Positions 48,997 to 56,826 of a stretch of DNA of 64,000 bases are shown piece by piece. The notes under the pieces are model-generated. The model was not told the origin of the DNA and made no database searches. It saw only the letters and a program-made list of their open reading frames with translations. Position 1 is the first letter of the stretch. Each line of letters begins with the position of its first letter. The stretch spans positions 248,001 through 312,000 of the forward strand of contig CBDDLR010000002.1 in assembly GCA_965230765.1 (NCBI GenBank). The letters are read 5' to 3'. This stretch comes from Sunxiuqinia sp965230765. Its GTDB lineage: Bacteria; Bacteroidota; Bacteroidia; Bacteroidales; Prolixibacteraceae. Both the position numbers and the translations under genes were made by a program.

Positions 48997-50406
48997 ATGA
49001 AACGAATACCATTTTATCCCATTGTTTTCATTTTAGCATTCCAGATTATTCAAACTAGTTGCTCATCTCAGAACAGCGCAAAAGAGGAAAAATATTTGGT
49101 ACAAGCAGCTGCGAATTATCAAAACTTCTGTGCAGGATGTCATGGTGATCAACTAGAAAAGTTTGAAGAGAAAGACTGGATGTATGGCGATGATCTGCAA
49201 AATGTAATTAATAGCATTGCGTATGGGCGAGAAGAAATGGGCATGCCGGCTTTTGATATCACTTTCGATAATGATGAAATTGCTGCTTTAGCAGAATACG
49301 TCAAAAAAGCTTTGCCGGAAGATAAGGAGATTTTGAAGCCCGCACTTTCTGCAAACAATATCATCGAATCAGAGGTTCAAAAGTTTTTGGTTGACACGGT
49401 TGTGTCAGGATTGGATGTACCGTGGGGCTTAGAGTTTTTACCAAATGGTGATTTGCTGATTGCCGATCGTAACGCCAAGTTATATCGATTTAGTAATAAT
49501 CAATTGAGTGAGATTTCAGGATTGCCAGGAATTTTGGTGAAAGGGCAGGGTGGCTTAATGGATCTGGAAGTTCATCCTGACTATGATGAAAATGGTTGGT
49601 TGTATTTATCCTATTCCGGTTATGGCGATGATCAGGACAAAGCGTGTACAAACATCATGCGAGCCAAATTGGATGGAAATCAACTGGTGAACCAGGAAGT
49701 TATTTTTGATGGATATCCTGATTCAAATAAAGGCCATCATTGGGGGTGTAAATTGGAGTTTGATAAAAACGGATACTTGTTTTTTGGTATTGGTGATCGT
49801 GGAAGTAGGGATGTCAACCCACAAAGCCTGGAAAATCATTGTGGCAAAATCCACCGTATTTATGATGATGGTTCTATTCCTGAAGACAATCCGTTTGTAA
49901 ATACCCCGGGAGCTATGCCAAGCATTTATTCCTATGGTCACCGTAATCCGCAAGGAACATGCATGCACCCGGAAACAGGTGAAATATGGGTGACTGAACA
50001 TGGTCCCAAGGGAGGGGATGAGCTTAACCTGATCAAGCCTGCCGTAAATTATGGATGGCCGGTAATCAGCTACGGAATTAATTATAACGGAACAAAATTT
50101 ACTGATCTCACCGAAAAAGAAGGCATGGAGCAACCAATAACTTATTGGGACCCTTCAATTGCACCATGTGGCACTACCTTTGTAAAAGGCGATCGGTACA
50201 AGAACTGGAAGAACAACATCCTGATTGGCTCACTACGTTTTCAATATCTGGAACGGGTTGTTATGGAAGGCCAAACGGTAACTCATCATGAAAAACTGAT
50301 GGAAGGCATCGGTAGGGTACGAAATGTAGAAATGAGCCCGGATGGGTTTATTTATGTTGCGATTGAATATCCGGGTAAGATCCTTAAGCTGGTGCCAGTA
50401 GAGTAA
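48997..50406 (+). CDS. Cytochrome c-PQQ sugar dehydrogenase fusion lipoprotein
   Basis: The 469-aa protein has a lipoprotein signal (IIQTSCSSQ). A short cytochrome c domain follows (NFCAGCHGDQ about 46-55, axial Met probably in EMGMPAF), then a soluble-aldose-dehydrogenase beta propeller from about residue 130 (GLDVPWGLEFLPNGDLLIADRNA; YSYGHRNPQGTCMHPETGEIWVTEHGPKGGDELN; NYGWPVISYG). It should oxidise aldoses to lactones and send electrons through its own haem. It ends 4 bp before the convergent ABC gene stop. Confidence 0.9.
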   Translation: MKRIPFYPIVFILAFQIIQTSCSSQNSAKEEKYLVQAAANYQNFCAGCHGDQLEKFEEKDWMYGDDLQNVINSIAYGREEMGMPAFDITFDNDEIAALAEYVKKALPEDKEILKPALSANNIIESEVQKFLVDTVVSGLDVPWGLEFLPNGDLLIADRNAKLYRFSNNQLSEISGLPGILVKGQGGLMDLEVHPDYDENGWLYLSYSGYGDDQDKACTNIMRAKLDGNQLVNQEVIFDGYPDSNKGHHWGCKLEFDKNGYLFFGIGDRGSRDVNPQSLENHCGKIHRIYDDGSIPEDNPFVNTPGAMPSIYSYGHRNPQGTCMHPETGEIWVTEHGPKGGDELNLIKPAVNYGWPVISYGINYNGTKFTDLTEKEGMEQPITYWDPSIAPCGTTFVKGDRYKNWKNNILIGSLRFQYLERVVMEGQTVTHHEKLMEGIGRVRNVEMSPDGFIYVAIEYPGKILKLVPVE

Positions 50407-50410
50407 AAGC

Positions 50411-53400
50411 TTATATTTTTCTGGATTCTTTTTTTTCTTGATTCCCTTTGATGAATTCCATTGGGTGGTAGAAAATCCTGTCCCTTAAAATGGATTGTCT
50501 CAATTTTCTCCAGTTTTCGACGTAGGTTATTCCTTTGCGCAATAAATCGTAGTATAGTGAAATCATCAGCAAGAAAGTGAATAACCAAATAATCGCAATG
50601 TTGAAAAGAACCGTATTAATTTTTAGGTCACCAAGGTATTTATATGAAGCATAAAAATGGGCACTTCCGTTTTTATAGGCAGGTTTTCTATAAATTGGTT
50701 CATCAGCTTGTAATATCTGGTTTCCAGTTAGATGAAGCTTCTTTGAAGAGTAGCGATTACGAATTATCGTTTCCAATTTTGCATTGGTGTTTTCATTTTT
50801 CAAGTCATTTAACTTGTCTTTATTTCCATCAAATTTATCCAGCAATGTTTTGTACTTGTCTTCCAGTGCTTTATTCGCAGCCTGGTATTGCTCTTGATAT
50901 TTGTCTGAAGCGTTATTGAGAAAACCTGTCAGGATCGGCTTGGTTCGATGCGTTGCGTTTTTGTCGCCAAGCTTACTTACAGCCCAACCAATAGAATCAT
51001 TTTCAGCATGGGTTATTTTGTCAAAGGAATTTATTATAAGAGGTTTTACCAAGGCTGCCTGGATGGTGTCGCCTTCATTCAAATAGAAATAATACGAATG
51101 CAGGTACTTTTTCAGTTCAGGAATAAAATGATAAGCCTTAAAGTTTAAATCGTTCTTAGTAACTTCTTCTTGAAAGAATTCTGCCCTGTAGTTGTTGTTT
51201 TTGAATTGGTTTACAGCTAATGCTTCATAGGCCCACCGTGAAGTCATCACATCACCAATAACCGGGGTGCGGTCATAGCTGCTTAGCGAATGGTGCATTT
51301 TATTGAAATCGATGATTACCCCGCTCAATAAAAGTTGTGGTACGAGCATTAACGGGATCATGATGTAAATGGTGACAATGGAGTTTAGCCCGGAAGAAAG
51401 GTTTAAGCCCAACAGGTTTGCAAAACAGGCCGTTGAAAACAAAATAGCCCAGGATGTGAAAGTCATGCCTTTAATTTCCAGCAACCAGTTGCCAATTAAA
51501 ACAAACGTAAGAACCTGCAAGGCCGAGATGGTGAACAGGATTAAAATTTTTGACACAAAATAAGCCCCTTTGCTAAGGTTTAGGAATTCTTCCCGTTTTC
51601 TAATCCGTCGATCTTTAAATATTTCTTCGGCACTAATGGTTAGCCCAATAAAAAGTGCCACCACCACACTCATAAACAGAAAAGCAGGAATATTGTCGTT
51701 GTATCTGAACAGATAAATTTCTGTTGACGAAAATTTGGCAAAAAATCCGAGTAGAACAGCCAATACAGGGGCTTGCAGCAAGGCAATGGCAAGGTATTGT
51801 CGGTTAGCTCTTTTTGTGGCGTAATCGCGCTTAATAAATATTTTTAGCTGCTTAAACCAGGTTGGGGTTTTGAATAGAGCTTCCGGGATTTTCTCCTTTT
51901 TGCTGGGATTAAGCTTCATAAAGTCAATCACACGTGGTTCAACTTTTTCCTTGTACCGTTGATACCAATCTTCAGGAGATATCTTTCTGCGGCGGACACT
52001 GTTCCCAAACGGATCAACCATTCGGCTTTCGATGATTCGTAATGGTTGCTCTGCTTTAACGTTACCACAACTTAAGCATTCGCTTTTATCCGGGTTGATG
52101 TATTGGGCTTCCTCTTTAAAGTAGGAAATTGCTTCCATTGGGTTGCCAAAAAATACAATCCTGCCACCTTTGTCCATCACAATCATTCGGTCAAAAAGCT
52201 TATAAATGTCGCTTGATGGCTGGTGGATATTTGCAAATACCAGTTTGCCCTTTAAGCATTGTTTTTTTAACAGGTACATCACCTTTTCAGAGTCGGAAGA
52301 TGACAAGCCGGAAGTTGGTTCATCAACAAATAGAATGGACGGCTCACGCATTAGCTCCAGGGCAATGTTTAAGCGTTTTCGCTGACCACCGCTAAGTATT
52401 TTTTTCAGTGGATTTCCAACCACCAGGTCACGGGCTTCTACCAAATCAAAATCGAGCAGTACTTGTTCTACAATTTCATGGATTTCTTCATCTGGAAAAT
52501 CAGCAAAACACAGGCGTGCGTTAAATTCCAGATTTTTATATACGGTAAGTTCCTCCAGTAACAGATCATCCTGGGGCACATAACCAATTGTTCCTTCCAG
52601 AATTTCTTTATTCTTTGGATCGTGCAGGTCGTAGCCGTTAATGACGATTTTTCCGCTTTGAGGTTTTAGCTTGCCGTTTAAAACATTCAAAAGCGTGGTT
52701 TTCCCAACGCCGCTACCGCCCAGAATTCCAACCAGGTCTCCCGATCTTTCCTGAAATGATGTTGGATGTAATCCATAATGTTTCCGCCCAAAACGATATT
52801 CTATATTTTCAGCATTAAATACAATCTTAGGTTTACCTTTTTCCTGAATAAACCTTGACATAATACTGCTGTAATAAATTGGGATGATCCGTGAGGTCCT
52901 CAATATTCCCCCCTGAGGGAAAACATATAGTTTTCTTTGTTGGAGTCTGTGCCCGTTCAGGTACATATTCCTTGGGCCATGGTACTTCACAATTAGGGTG
53001 TTGATGCTTTGTATCCTAATTATTTCCAACTCATCGCGTTGATTCTCTCTGTAAAGGTGCTTTATGTTTTTTAAGTGATATTCTTTATTGCCATTTACAA
53101 CAAAAAGGTTGCTTTTGTCTCTTACTTCCCGGATAGACAACAGGAAAAATGATCGTAAATCTTCATATTCCTTTTGGTTGATGTTTAGGTTTTTAGCAAC
53201 CAGGTTTACAATTGCAATGTCTTCAGGGTCAGCCCCTCCATCTTTCTGAATAAAATTCAATAACTGGACTACAATCATAAATCGTGTTTCCAGATCAAAT
53301 TGATTGTCAATCTCAGCGCATATCTCGGTTAAGTACTCCTGATTGATAATTTGTATCCCGCTTCCCCTGTTTTCGTATCGGATTGATTTTTTTTGGCTGT

Positions 53401-53578
53401 GATAGTATTTTACATACTTGTTGTAGTACGAGCAGTATTTATCAACCAGCTCACGATTAAAATTTTCATGAAGGTATGCATTAACTGACGCTTTTGCCAG
53501 TTCAGATGGTTTATTGTCATCATAGTCAGTTATGATGGCAAAAAGCTTCATCAGGTTTTCAATGATACCTTCGTACAT
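50411..53578 (-). CDS. ABCG-type ABC transporter (ATPase-permease fusion) with long N-terminal region
   Basis: Either ATG 53608 (1065 aa) or ATG 53578 (1055 aa, preferred because the first arm of a hairpin lies across the earlier start) opens it. A helical TerB-like region spans about 1-180 and a beta-rich region about 190-290. The nucleotide-binding domain follows, with Walker A GGSGVGKTT about 300, signature LSGGQRKRL about 406 and Walker B ILFVDEPTSG about 426. A CxxC (ECLSCGN) precedes the ABC2-type membrane domain about 600-1050, which is interrupted by a large soluble loop about 770-990. NBD-before-TMD order and IHQPSSDIY are ABCG marks. Confidence 0.9.
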   Translation of the reverse strand: MYEGIIENLMKLFAIITDYDDNKPSELAKASVNAYLHENFNRELVDKYCSYYNKYVKYYHSQKKSIRYENRGSGIQIINQEYLTEICAEIDNQFDLETRFMIVVQLLNFIQKDGGADPEDIAIVNLVAKNLNINQKEYEDLRSFFLLSIREVRDKSNLFVVNGNKEYHLKNIKHLYRENQRDELEIIRIQSINTLIVKYHGPRNMYLNGHRLQQRKLYVFPQGGILRTSRIIPIYYSSIMSRFIQEKGKPKIVFNAENIEYRFGRKHYGLHPTSFQERSGDLVGILGGSGVGKTTLLNVLNGKLKPQSGKIVINGYDLHDPKNKEILEGTIGYVPQDDLLLEELTVYKNLEFNARLCFADFPDEEIHEIVEQVLLDFDLVEARDLVVGNPLKKILSGGQRKRLNIALELMREPSILFVDEPTSGLSSSDSEKVMYLLKKQCLKGKLVFANIHQPSSDIYKLFDRMIVMDKGGRIVFFGNPMEAISYFKEEAQYINPDKSECLSCGNVKAEQPLRIIESRMVDPFGNSVRRRKISPEDWYQRYKEKVEPRVIDFMKLNPSKKEKIPEALFKTPTWFKQLKIFIKRDYATKRANRQYLAIALLQAPVLAVLLGFFAKFSSTEIYLFRYNDNIPAFLFMSVVVALFIGLTISAEEIFKDRRIRKREEFLNLSKGAYFVSKILILFTISALQVLTFVLIGNWLLEIKGMTFTSWAILFSTACFANLLGLNLSSGLNSIVTIYIMIPLMLVPQLLLSGVIIDFNKMHHSLSSYDRTPVIGDVMTSRWAYEALAVNQFKNNNYRAEFFQEEVTKNDLNFKAYHFIPELKKYLHSYYFYLNEGDTIQAALVKPLIINSFDKITHAENDSIGWAVSKLGDKNATHRTKPILTGFLNNASDKYQEQYQAANKALEDKYKTLLDKFDGNKDKLNDLKNENTNAKLETIIRNRYSSKKLHLTGNQILQADEPIYRKPAYKNGSAHFYASYKYLGDLKINTVLFNIAIIWLFTFLLMISLYYDLLRKGITYVENWRKLRQSILRDRIFYHPMEFIKGNQEKKESRKI

Positions 53579-53592
53579 TTTATAATAATTGG

Positions 53593-53634
53593 AAACGGGC
53601 TTCCACATCCAGACAGGAATGTAAAAGCCCGTTT
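53593..53634 (-). terminator. Hairpin at the lipoprotein-ABC junction
   Basis: Perfect 10-bp arms AAACGGGCTT and AAGCCCGTTT with a 22-nt loop. On the minus strand the T-run is short, so it may attenuate rather than end transcription into the ABC gene. Confidence 0.4.
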
Positions 53635-53651
53635 TTATAAGTTACGAAATC

Positions 53652-54488
53652 TTATTCTTGAATATTCTTTTCGCGAATGGCTGTAATCGTTTTAGTAAGT
53701 TTTTCTACCTGCTCTTTAGTCATTGAAGTAGTACCTTCTTCCAGCGCATAAATTGCATTAATGGCTTTAATATCTTCCAGCGTACTTTTTAGAAGCTCAG
53801 AATCTGCATGCTTGCTTATCATTGTTTCCAATTCAGCAAGTGGGCTTTTTTGAAAAAGAATGGTTTCAAGGATTTTGGGATTTTGAAATGTGTTTTCAGA
53901 AATATGTGTGGTTAAATAAAGACCCTCAAAAACAGTTCCTGCAAGTACAAGGTAAGAAACATCTGTTCTTCCTTTTTTATTCAGGTAACTGTATGCTCCC
54001 TGGAACATTTCAGTTACAAGTTCAACCAGTTTTTCCTTGTTGTCAATGTTTGCTTCTAACCTTTCGGGCAGGTCGTCACTAAAAGCTGCTTTGAGATCGA
54101 GTTCTAAAGCCAGTTTTTCTGTGGCTTTCATGAAACTCTCAATCTCGGTTTTTTGATTGTACGTAGTAGCGTAAGCAAGGTCTGCAGTATAAATCCCCAG
54201 ATTTAGTGCTTTCGCTTTTTCAGTAAAATAGCTTTCTGCGTTGTCAGGGGTATTGGTAATTCCTACAATAAAGCGTGCCTCAATATCATTCAGCATGTTT
54301 GTTACTTCAAAGGCTGAAGGCAGCGGATAACTGTAATCTTGAATTTCTTCTTTAATAACTTCTTCTGAAACTTTTGGGCTTTCTTTTTTGCCACTTTTGT
54401 TAACGCAGGAAGAGATCCCCGCGAGGAGAAGCACGGAAACTAGAGCAAATGAAATGAATTTAAAAGTTTTTGGTGTTTTCATCTTCAT
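53652..54488 (-). CDS. Putative lipoprotein of unknown function, partner of the ABC transporter
   Basis: The 278-aa protein has a lipoprotein signal (LLLAGISSCVN, Cys about 28) and an all-helical body. It includes LNLGIYTADLAYATTYNQ about 90-107, a motif recurring in Bacteroidota envelope proteins, and YLVLAGTVFEGLYLTTH about 180-196. No catalytic residues are evident. It is directly upstream of the ABCG-type gene on the same strand, so it may be an accessory subunit; that is inference from position. Confidence 0.65.
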   Translation of the reverse strand: MKMKTPKTFKFISFALVSVLLLAGISSCVNKSGKKESPKVSEEVIKEEIQDYSYPLPSAFEVTNMLNDIEARFIVGITNTPDNAESYFTEKAKALNLGIYTADLAYATTYNQKTEIESFMKATEKLALELDLKAAFSDDLPERLEANIDNKEKLVELVTEMFQGAYSYLNKKGRTDVSYLVLAGTVFEGLYLTTHISENTFQNPKILETILFQKSPLAELETMISKHADSELLKSTLEDIKAINAIYALEEGTTSMTKEQVEKLTKTITAIREKNIQE

Positions 54489-54625
54489 ATTTTTTGATTT
54501 ATAGAACTCGGTTTTCCTATTAATAAACGATTTGAGCCGTTTTATTACACGTGCTAAATTAATATAAAAATGAAGGCGACAGGAAAATTATGGTGAATTT
54601 TTAGCAATATTACCTGTATGTGAAA

Positions 54626-55249
54626 TTAAGACAGTTTTGAGCTAATAAGCCTGATAAATTCTTCTCGTGTAGCTACCCGTTTAAAAGCGCCTGTAAAGTC
54701 AGATGTAGTGGTAATAGAATGCTGTTTTTGTATTCCTCTCATTTGCATGCATAAGTGTTGGGCTTCAATTACAACAGCAACACCCAGCGGATTTAAGGTA
54801 TTTTGAATGCACTCTTTAATTTGCAGTGTAAGCCTTTCCTGCACCTGGAGCCTGCGTGCAAATGCTTCAACAACACGGGCTATTTTGCTTAAGCCTGTAA
54901 TATACCCATTTGGAATATATCCAACGTGTGCTTTGCCGATGAAAGGTAACATGTGGTGTTCGCACATTGAGAATATTTCAATGTCTTTTACAATGACCAT
55001 CTGTTTGTAATCTTCCTGGAACATGGCAGATTTAAGCATGGCTTCAGGATCCTGATCATAACCCTGAAGTAAAAACTGCATTGCTTTAGCAACACGCATT
55101 GGTGTATCCAGTAATCCTTCTCTTTGTGCATCCTCCCCTAAAAGACCCAGGATTTCTTTATAGTGATCGCTTAATTTTTCAGTACGTTCATTTTCGAATT
55201 TTTCAATTCGCTGATAACCACCTTGTTTGCCATTAAAAGTGTGCTCCAT
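54626..55249 (-). CDS. folE: GTP cyclohydrolase I
   Basis: The 207-aa protein shows DTPMRVAKAM about 48-57, the zinc site FSMCEHHMLPFIGKAHVGYIP about 92-112 with Cys and His ligands, the substrate loop ARVVEAFARRLQVQERLT about 122-139 and AQHLCMQMRGIQKQ with the third zinc Cys. It is a decameric cytoplasmic enzyme that converts GTP to dihydroneopterin triphosphate, the first step of folate (and tetrahydrobiopterin) synthesis. It stands alone; no other folate genes are nearby. Confidence 0.97.
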   Translation of the reverse strand: MEHTFNGKQGGYQRIEKFENERTEKLSDHYKEILGLLGEDAQREGLLDTPMRVAKAMQFLLQGYDQDPEAMLKSAMFQEDYKQMVIVKDIEIFSMCEHHMLPFIGKAHVGYIPNGYITGLSKIARVVEAFARRLQVQERLTLQIKECIQNTLNPLGVAVVIEAQHLCMQMRGIQKQHSITTTSDFTGAFKRVATREEFIRLISSKLS

Positions 55250-55554
55250 ATTCTGTAATGATTGCTATTCCAACGGCAAATGTATGACTAAATATTTAAT
55301 ATTGTATTGTTTACTTAATTTGAATCATTTTTCAAGCTGTGGAAATGTTGATTAAACATGCTCGATATTCAAAAGATCGTCTTATTTTTGCATCCTTTTT
55401 AGAAACTCATTTTTTACTGAAGATCATCTTATTCAGAATAGTAGAGTGAAGATGTTAAATTCTATTAAAAAAAGTTTCATTTTCATGCAATAAAAAACAG
55501 TCCTTTCAAGTTATAGGTTTTGAATTGACTTAATTGGTATAGAAATCTTAATTT
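55250..55554. other. Divergent intergenic region between folE and hldD
   Basis: 305 bp, AT-rich. It holds the -7 element described below. I see no further gene or strong structure. Confidence 0.5.
55383..55390 (+). promoter_or_regulatory. -7 promoter element for hldD
   Basis: TATTTTTG followed by CATCC fits TAnnTTTG and the usual bases after it. It predicts a 5' leader of about 155 nt. No TTTG at the right -33 distance. Confidence 0.35.
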
Positions 55555-56520
55555 ATGATTGTTGTAACGGGTGCAGCAGGATTTATTGGTAGTTATATGG
55601 TTGGCCGTCTTAACCGTGAAGGTTATGATGATGTGGTGATGGTCGACAAATTTGACGATCCATTAAAAATCTCAAACTACATTTCAAAGAATTATTCGAG
55701 TATTATTGACCGTGATGATTTTTTCACATGGTTAAATGATAATCACCACGAAGTGGATTTTATTATTCACCTTGGTGCACGAACTGATACAATTGGTCAG
55801 GAACCAGAGATATATCAGCAGCTTAACTTTCATTATTCAAAACAAATTTGGGAAAGTTGTATTCGCTACAGACTTCCATTAATATATGCTTCTTCAGCAT
55901 CAACTTACGGTGATGGCTCATTAGGTTTCAACGATTGCCACAATGGCGTTAAAGAATTAAAACCACTCAATCATTATGCCCAATCTAAACATGATTTTGA
56001 TTGCTGGGCATTGGAACAGGAAGTACAACCTGTTTTCTGGGCAGGATTGAAATTTTTTAATGTTTTTGGACCCAATGAATATCACAAAGGTCGGATGGCT
56101 TCGGTAGTATATCAAGCCTTTAACCGTATTACAGAAACTGGTAAAATGAAGTTATTCCGTTCTCATAATCCTGATTATAAAGATGGGCACCAATCCCGTG
56201 ATTTTATTTATGTAGAGGATGTTGCGAATGTGATGCATTTCTTTATGAACAACCCTCACGAATCTGGAATTTACAACGTAGGAACAGGTGAAGCCAGATC
56301 GTATTTAGATTTAACTAAAGCTGTTTTCAAAGCGATGGAAATTCCTGAGGATATCAGCTTTGTTGATACTCCAAAAGATATCAGGGAAGGGTATCAGTAT
56401 TATACTTGTGCAAATATTGAAAAGCTAAGAAAAGCAGGTTACAACAAAAAATTCACTAGTCTCGAGGATTCTGTGGAAGAGTACATTCAGTCTTTTCTTT
56501 TGGCCGAATACTGTTATTAA
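55555..56520 (+). CDS. hldD: ADP-L-glycero-D-manno-heptose 6-epimerase
   Basis: The 321-aa short-chain dehydrogenase has the NAD(P)-binding GAAGFIGS about 6-13, HLGARTDT about 72-79, ASSASTYGDG about 108-117 and the catalytic YAQSKHDFD about 141-149. FNVFGPNEYHKGRMASVVYQAFNRI with SRDFIYVEDV separates HldD/RfaD from other epimerases. It makes the L,D-heptose precursor of LPS inner core in the cytoplasm. Slightly odd is the lack of other heptose genes in the window. Confidence 0.93.
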   Translation: MIVVTGAAGFIGSYMVGRLNREGYDDVVMVDKFDDPLKISNYISKNYSSIIDRDDFFTWLNDNHHEVDFIIHLGARTDTIGQEPEIYQQLNFHYSKQIWESCIRYRLPLIYASSASTYGDGSLGFNDCHNGVKELKPLNHYAQSKHDFDCWALEQEVQPVFWAGLKFFNVFGPNEYHKGRMASVVYQAFNRITETGKMKLFRSHNPDYKDGHQSRDFIYVEDVANVMHFFMNNPHESGIYNVGTGEARSYLDLTKAVFKAMEIPEDISFVDTPKDIREGYQYYTCANIEKLRKAGYNKKFTSLEDSVEEYIQSFLLAEYCY

Positions 56521-56826
56521 CAAGCTTGCCCAACTAAAAGAGGCTGACATTTAGCCAGCCCCTCCAGGGGATCCGTCAAACGACGGACGGGTATTTCCCT
56601 GAGTCTATAAATAATTTCTTTTCTGGCTGATTTCCTTTCAGTCTTACATTGCAATATATCAGTTTAGTGTAAATGTAAAACCATAAAATTATAATGGGTA
56701 TATACCGTATGGTCAATTACAACTCTGTGTGCTTGAATGCAATTCATTCTTTAAAATTGGTTACTTATTCGATTTAACTGAACTTTTTTTGATTTGCGTG
56801 TATAAAAGGTCAAAACACTTGCATAC
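56521..56826. other. Intergenic region with small hairpins
   Basis: 306 bp. Near the hldD end lie three short stems in a row: GGCT/AGCC, CCCC-TCCA-GGGG and CCGT/ACGG (56542-56587), a possible terminator without a T-run. Further on is GGTATATACC near 56699. No gene is seen. Confidence 0.5.
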
